Under the pieces are notes generated by a model. The model was not told the DNA's origin and ran no database searches. It was given only the letters and a program-made list of their open reading frames with translations. Positions 35,215 through 48,328 of a stretch of DNA of 64,000 bases are shown here, one piece after another. Made by a program: the position numbers and the translations under genes. This DNA is from Clavaria fumosa (lineage: Eukaryota; Basidiomycota; Agaricomycetes; Agaricales; Clavariaceae): contig OX637796.1 of NCBI GenBank assembly GCA_951802425.1, positions 496,001 through 560,000 on the forward strand, read 5' to 3'. The stretch's first letter is position 1. Every line of letters starts with the position of its first letter.

Positions 35215-36515
35215 TGTCACGTCCGTGCCGCTCCCTTCCGGTCTGGACCGGAAACACAATCCCCGGTCCCGGACTTTCCATCTCCGGCCCCGACCGCCAA
35301 CCTCCGATCCCCGGATCCGACCGCCGACCTCCGGTCTCCGAACCCGGACCTCCGAACTCCCGCTCTGGTGCCTCAGCATCTGAGGGTACCTGCCCCACAT
35401 GTGGGGCAGGCACCAAACCCACATCCGGGGATAGTTCCCCAAGAGGCTGTCCCGATCCCGATCCCGATCCCGATTCCTGATTCCCAATCTCAATCTCCAA
35501 TTCCCGAATCCGACTTCCCGACAGTCGTGAACCAACATCCGTGGTTACTCCACCAGCAACGAACTCTGAGCATGGAAACTGGACAATCCGTGCAGTTGCT
35601 AGGCTGCGTAGTTACCATTCTGACGGTAGCAGTATCTGACTCCGGGATCAGGAAACTGATCCCCGTTGCTATCCCGTTGTTCCGTAGTAAGTCCCGCGAT
35701 GTATCTCCAGGCCATTCTCCGTAACTACCGTCAAAACTCCGGGTTGCTGGAAACACCCCGGACTCATAGTATATATACCTACCTACTTCGTAGAGTATTC
35801 TGCAGTCCGGATACCACCCTCGTACACCCTCGTATACCCACGTACACCCCTCCTGTATACCCCTGAACTCCCCCGCACCTCCGTCCCCCCATCCCTCGTA
35901 TATCTGCGCACCTCCGTACTCCTGTCCGACTCCCCGTCTCCTGTCCCTCTGTCTATCTCCGCACCTCCGTCCTTTCCGCCCGCCACCTTGTAATTTGTAT
36001 CATGTCTAATCCGACCCTCGTCCTCTGTCCCCTACGTCAGTTGTGCCAAGTCCCGACCAAGTCCCAACCAAGTCCCGACCAACTCCTGACCAACTCCTGA
36101 CTTCCACCCGACACCCGGAATCTGTCCCGACAGCCTACACCATCCGTCCGACCTCCGGAAATCATCCCCGAACTCCGGAACTCCGTATCCCTCCTCCTCC
36201 CTGGCCTCTGTCTCCTCTACTTAGTCACTCGTTAAACCCGAACTCCATCCGAACTCCATCTCCACCCTCCCATCCGTCCCTCAACTCGAATATGACGAAG
36301 TCCATCCCGGACATCTCGCCCGAGCACCGGACCCGAAGTCCCGAATCCCGTAACTCCGAAATATGGGACACCCAGGACTCAGTAAGGGCGTCGTTTCAAT
36401 ACATTTGCCAAAGTCCCACCCGAACCCCGAAGTCCAACTCCGGACCTCCGGACCCCCCGGACCCGAACTCCGAACTCTGACCCTTCACCCCGACCCTCCG
36501 AGCACACACGTAACA
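35215..36515 (+). repeat. 3' LTR
   Basis: Near-identical partner of 29124-30410. Preceded by the purine tract at 35202-35211 and followed by the TTCAC duplication. Confidence 0.9.
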
Positions 36516-36520
36516 TTCAC

Positions 36521-36865
36521 TCTCACCCTGGCTCACACTTCTGCTTCATCTGCACACCCACTCTCCCCTTTACATTAAATCATGTAAATTCATCCAAATA
36601 TTACTGAAGATACTGCTCATAGGTATGCATCTACTCACAAAGTCTGATGAAAATATATGAAGTGTTTGCTGAGATATAGCCAATGTGCCATGCTCATTTA
36701 ATATCAAGAATAATGGGGATCTTTGGAACAGATGGAAAGTGGGATGTGGTTTCCATACAAAAGATGATGCCAAAAATGGGAACTAGGCATATGAATATTT
36801 TGGTGATTATTGGAAATTATTTAACAGAAGTTGGCCAATGCTGCATTGGCCAAGTGTTGTGGGTA
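36521..36865. other. Flank between LTR element and satellite; no gene
   Basis: Continues the CTCACCC-type simple sequence present left of the LTR element (about 29040-29118), confirming insertion into it. It then becomes AT-rich, with GGCCAATGCTGCATTGGCC at about 36834. Confidence 0.5.
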
Positions 36866-39800
36866 AGGGTCAGCAGAAAGTGGAGCATTGGCCACTTGGT
36901 AGTGAATGGTATGGGGGGTTAGAGGGGGTATAGGGAAAGGGTGTGGGTGCTTTACATAAGTGTTTTAGTGTCCAGGTCCAAAGATCCCGGGAAAATGAGT
37001 TTTTTGGGCATTTTCAGGGGATCTTTGAAAGTAGAAGCTTAGGGGATCAGGTAAGTGGCCATAAACCATTGATATACTATAGAGAATGTCTCCTCAAAGT
37101 TTCATAGGCCTCCCATGCCTACGTATTGTACAATATGCTATTCTTTGTAATGATACACTAGGAAGAGGCCAAAATGAAAACCAGGGGATCTTTTGAAGTA
37201 GCAAGTGGGGTGAGACATGATCCATACAAAAGTTGTATTGTTTTACCTATAGAACATGTCTACAAGGTTCCTATAACACATTTTGCAGTTTTTTATTATG
37301 TGGCCAAACTTGCATTGGCCATTTGTTTTACAGCTAGGGTCTTGGCAAAGTGGCCTATTGGCCAGAATCTATAAGCGGTTCAAAAATCCTGAAAATATTC
37401 CTGGGGTTAGGGCACCTATTTGACACTAGGTTCCAGGTGTTTTGAGTGTGGTATACCTTATGCTTCCAAAGATCCCAGGTTCCGAAACTACAGTGGCCAG
37501 CTGTGGCCAGATGTTAGAGAAGGGTCAGCAGAAAGTGGAGCATTGGCCACTTGGTAGTGAATGGTATGGGGGGTTAGAGGGGGTATAGGGAAAGGGTGTG
37601 GGTGCTTTACATAAGTGTTTTAGTGTCCAGGTCCAAAGATCCCGGGAAAATGAGTTTTTTGGGCATTTTCAGGGGATCTTTGAAAGTAGAAGCTTAGGGG
37701 ATCAGGTAAGTGGCCATAAACCATTGATATACTATAGAGAATGTCTCCTCAAAGTTTCATAGGCCTCCCATGCCTACGTATTGTACAATATGCTATTCTT
37801 TGTAATGATACACTAGGAAGAGGCCAAAATGAAAACCAGGGGATCTTTTGAAGTAGCAAGTGGGGTGAGACATGATCCATACAAAAGTTGTATTGTTTTA
37901 CCTATAGAACATGTCTACAAGGTTCCTATAACACATTTTGCAGTTTTTTATTATGTGGCCAAACTTGCATTGGCCATTTGTTTTACAGCTAGGGTCTTGG
38001 CAAAGTGGCCTATTGGCCAGAATCTATAAGCGGTTCAAAAATCCTGAAAATATTCCTGGGGTTAGGGCACCTATTTGACACTAGGTTCCAGGTGTTTTGA
38101 GTGTGGTATACCTTATGCTTCCAAAGATCCCAGGTTCCGAAACTACAGTGGCCAGCTGTGGCCAGATGTTAGAGAAGGGTCAGCAGAAAGTGGAGCATTG
38201 GCCACTTGGTAGTGAATGGTATGGGGGGTTAGAGGGGGTATAGGGAAAGGGTGTGGGTGCTTTACATAAGTGTTTTAGTGTCCAGGTCCAAAGATCCCGG
38301 GAAAATGAGTTTTTTGGGCATTTTCAGGGGATCTTTGAAAGTAGAAGCTTAGGGGATCAGGTAAGTGGCCATAAACCATTGATATACTATAGAGAATGTC
38401 TCCTCAAAGTTTCATAGGCCTCCCATGCCTACGTATTGTACAATATGCTATTCTTTGTAATGATACACTAGGAAGAGGCCAAAATGAAAACCAGGGGATC
38501 TTTTGAAGTAGCAAGTGGGGTGAGACATGATCCATACAAAAGTTGTATTGTTTTACCTATAGAACATGTCTACAAGGTTCCTATAACACATTTTGCAGTT
38601 TTTTATTATGTGGCCAAACTTGCATTGGCCATTTGTTTTACAGCTAGGGTCTTGGCAAAGTGGCCTATTGGCCAGAATCTATAAGCGGTTCAAAAATCCT
38701 GAAAATATTCCTGGGGTTAGGGCACCTATTTGACACTAGGTTCCAGGTGTTTTGAGTGTGGTATACCTTATGCTTCCAAAGATCCCAGGTTCCGAAACTA
38801 CAGTGGCCAGCTGTGGCCAGATGTTAGAGAAGGGTCAGCAGAAAGTGGAGCATTGGCCACTTGGTAGTGAATGGTATGGGGGGTTAGAGGGGGTATAGGG
38901 AAAGGGTGTGGGTGCTTTACATAAGTGTTTTAGTGTCCAGGTCCAAAGATCCCGGGAAAATGAGTTTTTTGGGCATTTTCAGGGGATCTTTGAAAGTAGA
39001 AGCTTAGGGGATCAGGTAAGTGGCCATAAACCATTGATATACTATAGAGAATGTCTCCTCAAAGTTTCATAGGCCTCCCATGCCTACGTATTGTACAATA
39101 TGCTATTCTTTGTAATGATACACTAGGAAGAGGCCAAAATGAAAACCAGGGGATCTTTTGAAGTAGCAAGTGGGGTGAGACATGATCCATACAAAAGTTG
39201 TATTGTTTTACCTATAGAACATGTCTACAAGGTTCCTATAACACATTTTGCAGTTTTTTATTATGTGGCCAAACTTGCATTGGCCATTTGTTTTACAGCT
39301 AGGGTCTTGGCAAAGTGGCCTATTGGCCAGAATCTATAAGCGGTTCAAAAATCCTGAAAATATTCCTGGGGTTAGGGCACCTATTTGACACTAGGTTCCA
39401 GGTGTTTTGAGTGTGGTATACCTTATGCTTCCAAAGATCCCAGGTTCCGAAACTACAGTGGCCAGCTGTGGCCAGATGTTAGAGAAGGGTCAGCAGAAAG
39501 TGGAGCATTGGCCACTTGGTAGTGAATGGTATGGGGGGTTAGAGGGGGTATAGGGAAAGGGTGTGGGTGCTTTACATAAGTGTTTTAGTGTCCAGGTCCA
39601 AAGATCCCGGGAAAATGAGTTTTTTGGGCATTTTCAGGGGATCTTTGAAAGTAGAAGCTTAGGGGATCAGGTAAGTGGCCATAAACCATTGATATACTAT
39701 AGAGAATGTCTCCTCAAAGTTTCATAGGCCTCCCATGCCTACGTATTGTACAATATGCTATTCTTTGTAATGATACACTAGGAAGAGGCCAAAATGAAAA

Positions 39801-42090
39801 CCAGGGGATCTTTTGAAGTAGCAAGTGGGGTGAGACATGATCCATACAAAAGTTGTATTGTTTTACCTATAGAACATGTCTACAAGGTTCCTATAACACA
39901 TTTTGCAGTTTTTTATTATGTGGCCAAACTTGCATTGGCCATTTGTTTTACAGCTAGGGTCTTGGCAAAGTGGCCTATTGGCCAGAATCTATAAGCGGTT
40001 CAAAAATCCTGAAAATATTCCTGGGGTTAGGGCACCTATTTGACACTAGGTTCCAGGTGTTTTGAGTGTGGTATACCTTATGCTTCCAAAGATCCCAGGT
40101 TCCGAAACTACAGTGGCCAGCTGTGGCCAGATGTTAGAGAAGGGTCAGCAGAAAGTGGAGCATTGGCCACTTGGTAGTGAATGGTATGGGGGGTTAGAGG
40201 GGGTATAGGGAAAGGGTGTGGGTGCTTTACATAAGTGTTTTAGTGTCCAGGTCCAAAGATCCCGGGAAAATGAGTTTTTTGGGCATTTTCAGGGGATCTT
40301 TGAAAGTAGAAGCTTAGGGGATCAGGTAAGTGGCCATAAACCATTGATATACTATAGAGAATGTCTCCTCAAAGTTTCATAGGCCTCCCATGCCTACGTA
40401 TTGTACAATATGCTATTCTTTGTAATGATACACTAGGAAGAGGCCAAAATGAAAACCAGGGGATCTTTTGAAGTAGCAAGTGGGGTGAGACATGATCCAT
40501 ACAAAAGTTGTATTGTTTTACCTATAGAACATGTCTACAAGGTTCCTATAACACATTTTGCAGTTTTTTATTATGTGGCCAAACTTGCATTGGCCATTTG
40601 TTTTACAGCTAGGGTCTTGGCAAAGTGGCCTATTGGCCAGAATCTATAAGCGGTTCAAAAATCCTGAAAATATTCCTGGGGTTAGGGCACCTATTTGACA
40701 CTAGGTTCCAGGTGTTTTGAGTGTGGTATACCTTATGCTTCCAAAGATCCCAGGTTCCGAAACTACAGTGGCCAGCTGTGGCCAGATGTTAGAGAAGGGT
40801 CAGCAGAAAGTGGAGCATTGGCCACTTGGTAGTGAATGGTATGGGGGGTTAGAGGGGGTATAGGGAAAGGGTGTGGGTGCTTTACATAAGTGTTTTAGTG
40901 TCCAGGTCCAAAGATCCCGGGAAAATGAGTTTTTTGGGCATTTTCAGGGGATCTTTGAAAGTAGAAGCTTAGGGGATCAGGTAAGTGGCCATAAACCATT
41001 GATATACTATAGAGAATGTCTCCTCAAAGTTTCATAGGCCTCCCATGCCTACGTATTGTACAATATGCTATTCTTTGTAATGATACACTAGGAAGAGGCC
41101 AAAATGAAAACCAGGGGATCTTTTGAAGTAGCAAGTGGGGTGAGACATGATCCATACAAAAGTTGTATTGTTTTACCTATAGAACATGTCTACAAGGTTC
41201 CTATAACACATTTTGCAGTTTTTTATTATGTGGCCAAACTTGCATTGGCCATTTGTTTTACAGCTAGGGTCTTGGCAAAGTGGCCTATTGGCCAGAATCT
41301 ATAAGCGGTTCAAAAATCCTGAAAATATTCCTGGGGTTAGGGCACCTATTTGACACTAGGTTCCAGGTGTTTTGAGTGTGGTATACCTTATGCTTCCAAA
41401 GATCCCAGGTTCCGAAACTACAGTGGCCAGCTGTGGCCAGATGTTAGAGAAGGGTCAGCAGAAAGTGGAGCATTGGCCACTTGGTAGTGAATGGTATGGG
41501 GGGTTAGAGGGGGTATAGGGAAAGGGTGTGGGTGCTTTACATAAGTGTTTTAGTGTCCAGGTCCAAAGATCCCGGGAAAATGAGTTTTTTGGGCATTTTC
41601 AGGGGATCTTTGAAAGTAGAAGCTTAGGGGATCAGGTAAGTGGCCATAAACCATTGATATACTATAGAGAATGTCTCCTCAAAGTTTCATAGGCCTCCCA
41701 TGCCTACGTATTGTACAATATGCTATTCTTTGTAATGATACACTAGGAAGAGGCCAAAATGAAAACCAGGGGATCTTTTGAAGTAGCAAGTGGGGTGAGA
41801 CATGATCCATACAAAAGTTGTATTGTTTTACCTATAGAACATGTCTACAAGGTTCCTATAACACATTTTGCAGTTTTTTATTATGTGGCCAAACTTGCAT
41901 TGGCCATTTGTTTTACAGCTAGGCCAAAATGAAAACCAGGGGATCTTTTGAAGTAGCAAGTGGGGTGAGACATGATCCATACAAAAGTTGTATTGTTTTA
42001 CCTATAGAACATGTCTACAAAGTTCCTATAACACATTTTGCAGTTTTTTATTTTGTGGCCAAACTTGCATTGGCCATTTGTTTTACAGCT
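36866..42090. repeat. 655-bp satellite array, about 7.7 units plus a 160-bp restart
   Basis: AGGGTCAGCAGAAAGTGG recurs exactly every 655 bp (36866, 37521 ... 41451). Sequence looks identical between units as far as I can compare, including a 66-codon open frame in each. The last unit is cut at ACAGCTAGG (about 41932) and restarts at CCAAAATGAAAACC for about 160 bp with two or three substitutions, joined at a 3-bp AGG microhomology. It then runs into FB3. The open frame is unlikely to be a gene. Confidence 0.95.
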
Positions 42091-44084
42091 AGGTGCTCCC
42101 TGTTGTCCCTATAGCACCATCAGATAGTCACCCATGTACCAGCATACCATTGCCCTTGTATGATTGTCTGCTCTCCTGTCTCTTCCCCAGTCTCTTCATT
42201 CAGCAATTGTGTCTCCCCCATTCTCCCCCATGTGTTGATAGCTGTGGGCCACACACATGCTTTCAAGCTTTGACACAAACTCAACTCATCACTTAACTGA
42301 CTGTGTGAGATGGGGCATCCAGGACACCCACTTTGACATTCACATCTAGTCAACTTTGTGTGTCATTTGGGCATGGCAGTCCTGGACACCCACCTTGAGG
42401 CACACATCCAGTCAACTTACTTTGTACATTATGAGAGATGTGGGTGTCCTGGTCCTCCTGGCATGGCTTACCTGTATCTGTATGATATCCCAGCCTGCAT
42501 CACATTGGATCTTGGTAGGTATGTAGGACCTGGGTTTGGCATGCTAAGAGTGAGTAGCACAGGTGGTGTAAGTAGGATGGAGGGTGGACAGTGTGAGTGG
42601 AGTGAGTGGGTGGCACAGGCAAGGTGAGTAAGGCAAGTGGCACAAGTGAGGAGGTGCAAGTGAGGCAAGCCATGTGGTGTAGCACTGATGAGGTGAGTGG
42701 GTAGGCAGTGCAAGCAGGGTGGATGGCACAATTGGGGGTGAGCAGCATGGGTGGCACCATTGGGACAAGTTTGGTGGACAGTGCATATTATCAGTCAATG
42801 ATAAGTTAATATTTCCTTGTATTATTCATGACATGTCTGCTTGAGTAATGTATGTGCTTACTGTGCTCATGCTTGTCATACCTGGAACTGCTCATGTTCA
42901 TCAGTCATTGCTTATGTGTGCCATACAGTGCCTAGGCTATGTCCATGCTGCTCATAGCAACCCACCTCCAGACCCTGTTCTTTTTTCCCTTCCCCAGGTA
43001 GTCCAGCACAATGCAGTTCTGCCTCCACCCCTTCCTTGCCCTATCCACTCTATGCTGCTTGTCTTGTTCTTCTGTCTAGGAGTCTGGTGATTAACATAGA
43101 CCCAAGAACAAGACAAGCAGCATAGAGTGGATAGGGCAAGGAAGGGGTGGAGGCAGAACTGCATTGTGCTGGACTACCTGGGGAAGGGAAAAAAGAACAG
43201 GGTCTGGAGGTGGGTTGCTATGAGCAGCATGGACATAGCCTAGGCACTGTATGGCACACATAAGCAATGACTGATGAACATGAGCAGTTCCAGGTATGAC
43301 AAGCATGAGCACAGTAAGCACATACATTACTCAAGCAGACATGTCATGAATAATACAAGGAAATATTAACTTATCATTGACTGATAATATGCACTGTCCA
43401 CCAAACTTGTCCCAATGGTGCCACCCATGCTGCTCACCCCCAATTGTGCCATCCACCCTGCTTGCACTGCCTACCCACTCACCTCATCAGTGCTACACCA
43501 CATGGCTTGCCTCACTTGCACCTCCTCACTTGTGCCACTTGCCTTACTCACCTTGCCTGTGCCACCCACTCACTCCACTCACACTGTCCACCCTCCATCC
43601 TACTTACACCACCTGTGCTACTCACTCTTAGCATGCCAAACCCAGGTCCTACATACCTACCAAGATCCAATGTGATGCAGGCTGGGATATCATACAGATA
43701 CAGGTAAGCCATGCCAGGAGGACCAGGACACCCACATCTCTCATAATGTACAAAGTAAGTTGACTGGATGTGTGCCTCAAGGTGGGTGTCCAGGACTGCC
43801 ATGCCCAAATGACACACAAAGTTGACTAGATGTGAATGTCAAAGTGGGTGTCCTGGATGCCCCATCTCACACAGTCAGTTAAGTGATGAGTTGAGTTTGT
43901 GTCAAAGCTTGAAAGCATGTGTGTGGCCCACAGCTATCAACACATGGGGGAGAATGGGGGAGACACAATTGCTGAATGAAGAGACTGGGGAAGAGACAGG
44001 AGAGCAGACAATCATACAAGGGCAATGGTATGCTGGTACATGGGTGACTATCTGATGGTGCTATAGGGACAACAGGGAGCACCT
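42091..44084. mobile_element. FB3: palindrome with 981-bp arms and 32-bp loop
   Basis: Left arm 42091-43071 and right arm 43104-44084 have equal length and every open frame is mirrored without change, so the arms are identical or nearly so. Ends are AGGTGCTCCC...GGGAGCACCT. No target duplication is evident (CAGCT left, CAGAT right). No CG dinucleotide occurs in the whole palindrome. It directly joins the satellite array. Confidence 0.9.
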
Positions 44085-45608
44085 CAGATGGAGGAGTGCT
44101 TGAATGGATGCTAGATGGAATGGAAGAAGAAGGCCCTTAGTTGGTAGTAGAGACAGGAAGGCATAACAATGTCATCCATGTGGACAAGAAATACTGATGA
44201 AATGTGGAAACAAAATTCCCAGTCTCTGTGCTTGCTTGTCCCCACTCATCTCAGACCTCCATTGCCCACAGGCAGCAAGTCACCCTACCCCTCAAGTAAG
44301 TACCTGTCAGTCAGTTGCCAATGTTGCAGGCTACAGCAAGGCAGCAGGTAATGTTGCAAGCCCTAGCAAGGCAAGGGACAACATCACAGGTGTAGTAGAT
44401 CCATTGCCCACAGAGTTCTTGAAGGCATGGAAAAAAATTGGATCAGTGAAAGAAAATAAGGAGTGGAATGGGATGGAGTGAGAGGTGCATAATGGTATTT
44501 CTCATTCCAATCATTTTTTCTAATTGTTGAGTCACAGGATTGTGACAATTGCATTGCAAAGGGCTGGCAGTGTGAGCACAGTCCTGCTGGCAAGTGTCAT
44601 CAGTTTGTGGAGGACCATGGAAAGTGTTTGTGGGTCTAGGAGTTTTGACGATGGCAGGTGAAGAATGAGTTGGGTTGGCACAATGTGCTGGTCTCTTGGT
44701 TTGCTGCTTGTGACCTGGCAATCTTGATGCACACATTGTCATTGGCATAGGCCCTGCATGGCTCAGGTGCATGCATGCCTGGGGCAGACAGATCTGCATT
44801 GTTGACAAGCAGTGTGTGCACCTCTCCTTTGCTCATCCTGTAGTCTTCGATGTCCTGCTTGTATAGTTCTGTCTCTTCTCTACTCAGTAAGTGTGCACTG
44901 TTGCATTCACTAATCCCATGAGATCTTTGCAGGCACAAATTCATGGGTACATAAAGAGCTGGAGAACAGGATGGAAGGTGAGCAAACAGGTACCTGTTTC
45001 TTGCTGTGCATTGATGTCACAGAGCTACTGGCTGTTCAGGCCCTGTTCCATTTGCTGGGATACTGTCAGTTAGCTGTTTGTGCATATTTTGGTTTATATT
45101 TTGGTTTGTTCATATAATTGATCAAGGAAACTCAACCCTCAATCAACAACATGCCCATATTGTTGACCAATGATATGAATATATCATTGACTGGCAATAT
45201 GCTTATATCATGGACAATATATGCATATAATTATGCATATAATTGACCAATGATATGTGCAAATAGTCAGTCAATGGCATCCACATATTGTCAGTCAACA
45301 AAGCAGTAGAAGCAGGGCAAGCAGGTCAGTGGGGCAGGCTGTGCAATTGGATCGAGTCAGATAGGCAGTGCAAGCAGGGTGAGCAGGTGAGTGGGCAATC
45401 ATGGTTAGCAGTCAGCAGTGCAAGTGGGATGGGCAGGGTGGATGTCACAAGTGGGTTGAGCAGGGTAGGCAGTGCAAGTGAGGCAAGTGGGGTGGATGAT
45501 GGAAGTGGTGAGAGTGACATGTATGGCACAAGCATGATTACTAGTGCAGTACAAGCAAGGTGAACATGATATGCTAGGGCCCATGACCTTGCCTCGAAGG
45601 TGCGTGCA
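44085..45608. other. No recognised gene; CAAGTGAGG-type and ATATGC-type degenerate repeats
   Basis: Minus-strand open frames at 44443-44944 are not recognisable. About 45170-45290 is rich in GATATGC/ATATCATTGA words, and 45330-45500 holds GTGAGCAGG/GCAAGTG words like those inside FB3 (42600-42720). Confidence 0.35.
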
Positions 45609-45746
45609 TCACGCTTGTTCCACCCTTTGATGAGCTAGGGAGTCTTCCAGGATCCTCTGGTCAAGGCCAGCTTCTTTTTCTTCAAAAATGCACATTTTGT
45701 GCTCAAGCTCAGTTTCTTGGTGTTTGAGGATGTTGGAATCAGCCAT
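45609..45746 (-). pseudogene. Short relative of the antisense LTR-element gene
   Basis: ATG at 45746 opens MADSN and a 45-residue charged, coiled-coil-like stretch (ETELEHKM ... LDQRILEDSL) ending in TGA. It lies 118 bp upstream of an LTR start and points away from it, the same arrangement as the gene at 35004. The region upstream of the LTR at 47379 keeps a similar leader with the ATG lost. Confidence 0.4.
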
Positions 45747-45863
45747 GGTGGTTTGACTTAGAGAAAAATTTCAGGTGTTGTGACCTGATCAACAAACAAC
45801 ACACTGACTAATTTGTCACATGATCTCCACTCTTGCAGGGCTTGAGGCTTGAAGGAGGGGTAA

Positions 45864-47246
45864 TGCCAGGATCCACCCATTTTTCCCTATCTATTCCACC
45901 TCTACCAACACCTCTGGACCTCCTGACACCCACTCACCACCTTGCAGACCACCCTGCGCACTTCTGAAACCTGCTGTCTTTTTTCAGAGCCCTCCTGGAG
46001 TTCCCCTGCCTTCATACAATACTTGCGACCACAACACCATACTCATGGAACTCCTTGCAAACTCACCCAATGCATATCCACCATTTGAACCCCCGATATT
46101 GACACACAACATGCAGTTACACAATCTCTTCATCAGCACATGACTCACCATGTGGCACCACCAGCATTACTGGCATCACTGGTGCTACCAGTGTCACCAG
46201 TGCCACCAGTGCTATCAGCACCACTGGTGCTATGACACCACCAATGTTACCAGCATTACTTGCATTACTGGCATTACTCACATGACCCTCTGCCCTAGGT
46301 CACCTGTGTCACCCATGTGACTGCTCCTATGACCTCACAATCTTAACACTCAAACATGCCACCAACAGTCAGCTGTGTATTTACTTCAAATATGTTTCCC
46401 TCCTTGCCCACAGTAATCTATAACTACAACATTTATGATCTGAGGATCCCCCCATAGTTATAGTTACTTATATGATTATTTAAATAGGTCATGACCCATG
46501 ACTAGTCATGCTTGCAACCTTACTTATGCTTTCCTAACCCCTTGCGACCTTAGTAGAACATGCGCACAGTCACTTTACAACTAGTTAAACCCCATACTAC
46601 TATAGTCTTGTTGCCTGGAGACCTCTATACTTTTCCTAAATAGTTACACTCTCTGCATGTACATATATAAGTCTCACATGTACTTATGATACTCCAGACT
46701 TGATATTGATGCACTTTGGTTTAAGCTTGAGGCTAGTATGCCCTTTGAGCTTGGAACCACCACGATTGATAGGTCTTGTCTAACTTGGTGACCTCAACAA
46801 CACCAAGACATACTCTGCTTTCTTCTAACTCATCCTCTGTGCTCATATAAACTCACATGCCTGAGTATTTTTCTTTACTTGTCTTGGTACTAATTCCTTG
46901 AACCCTATAGGTTCCCCCATCAGTCAGCAAAGTCATCACCTTCACTGACCTACTTCTCAACACCATCACGACCACTTGTGACCTTCTCAGCAACATCTTT
47001 TCTTCTTTAACTCATCCATTTCTCCTTCTATGCTTTGTCTGTCAACTTTGTGACCTTCTCAGCAACTTCCTCTCTCTCTCAACTTGTCTTTACTTATTTC
47101 TACACATCATCAAACATTTCCACAACCTTCCAGGACTGAGTATTCTTGATTATACTAAACAGTAGATTGGTCTTAGTGAGTTTACAGGACCAGTCACCAA
47201 CAAATTGAGCTTTGGTACTATTTATGAGATGGGACAGGCCCTAACA
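45864..47246 (+). mobile_element. LTR family B, copy 2 (about 1.38 kb)
   Basis: Preceded by a purine tract (GAAGGAGGGGTAA). Starts TGCCAGGATCC and ends GGCCCTAACA. Its body contains the CCCCCATAGTTATAGTTAC and TCACATGTACTTATG landmarks shared with 22148. The preceding 100 bp (TTTCAGGTG..GTGACCTGATC) recur before the LTR at 47379, so both are 3' LTRs or copies of one. Confidence 0.65.
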
Positions 47247-47378
47247 ATTGGAAGTGACCATAGTGGTTGGACTTAGAGAGAAATTTCAGGTGTCATGACC
47301 TGATCAACAAACAGTGTGCTGACTAATCCATCATGTGATCTCCACTCTTGCAGGGCTTGAGGCTTGAAGGGGGGGTAA

Positions 47379-48328
47379 TGTTGGGACCAACCCCATTTTT
47401 CCCTACCCAATTTGACCCTATCAGCACCTAAAAGCCTCCCAACACCCTTCCATAACCTTGTGGACCATCCCACATGCCTCTGACACTTGCTGTCACCTCC
47501 CAGAACCTTCCCTGACTGCCCATGTCATCCCACAATACTCACAACCACAACACGTGCTTGTGCAGCCTCCCTCCATCTCAACCTACACAGATCCACAACC
47601 TGAACCCCATATCAACACACAACATGCAGTTGTACTTCTGTAGAGTATTTGGCAGTCTGGATACTTCATACCCATACCCCCCCATACTCTGTAAATCCCA
47701 CTCCCCCTTAGTGAATGGCATGGGTTACCCATGGGTAAATTTGACTGTACCCATACCCACACCTGACAGTACCCTTACCCATGGGTATGGGTCCACTAAA
47801 CTGCCAGGTACAGGCACGGGTTTGTACCTCTTGTACCCACTCTCTCACCAAGGGACTCTAAGTCCAACCCAACTGTCATGACCCTCTCATTTTCCCCAAA
47901 CATACCATGTATAGCACCATCCATGAGCCTTCTGACATCCTCCCATGACCCTATGCATCCACCCTCAAACCTTCTAAACCTTCCCAAGCTGTCTACAAAC
48001 CCTCCTGACCTTCTGTCACCATTTATACATTATCAGACCCTATCATGCCTCACACATCCCCTCACTACATGCCCTACCAATGCACCAGACCTCCACACTC
48101 CTCTAGTTACACTTGGCACACTCATACTTCTGATGCATGTGACTTGCCAACTAGCACCACCCACACCACCTCTCTTCTCTTCTATACTTTGTCTTATGTC
48201 TTTGTGACTTTCCGGGACTAAATATTATTGATTATACTCAACAGTTGATTGACCTTAGTGAGTTCAAATGAGCAGTCACCAACAAATTGACTATCAATGA
48301 TATTTATGAGACAGGATGAGCCCTAACA
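47379..48328 (+). mobile_element. LTR family B, copy 3 (950 bp variant)
   Basis: Starts TGTTGGGACC after GAAGGGGGGGTAA and ends GAGCCCTAACA. Its central part (47638-48328) is repeated almost exactly at 52580-53272. It includes ACCCATGGGTA palindromic words and tandem ACCCATACCC. Confidence 0.65.

Larger units (their letters stand above)
29119..36520 (+). mobile_element. Complete non-autonomous LTR retroelement (LARD-like) with 5-bp target duplication
   Basis: 5' LTR 29124-30410 (1,287 bp) and 3' LTR 35215-36515 (1,301 bp) both begin TGTCACGTCC and end ACGTAACA. TTCAC flanks the unit at 29119-29123 and 36516-36520. A purine tract AAAGGGGAGG precedes the 3' LTR. The 4.8-kb interior shows no gag, protease, RT, RNase H or integrase on either strand. 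Its only substantial coding region is antisense (33719-35004). LTRs and interior are saturated with TCCGA/CTCCGG/CCCGA words. Transposition would need proteins in trans; I saw no autonomous partner, only a short fragment of the same LTR at 21262. Confidence 0.9.

Noticed and set aside
29569..36480. Ser/Pro/Arg-rich plus-strand open frames in the LTRs (267, 223 and 145 codons)
   Set aside because: They track the TCCGA/CCGGA word bias, differ in start and end between the two LTRs, and show no domain.
37174..42114. A 66-codon open frame repeated in each satellite unit
   Set aside because: The identity is explained by unit identity. There is no sign of a gene, and the diverged monomer at 48655 does not preserve the frame.
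42120..44082. Mirrored pairs of 67-89 codon open frames in FB3, FB2 and FB1
   Set aside because: Each frame is duplicated by the palindrome itself and contains no recognisable domain.
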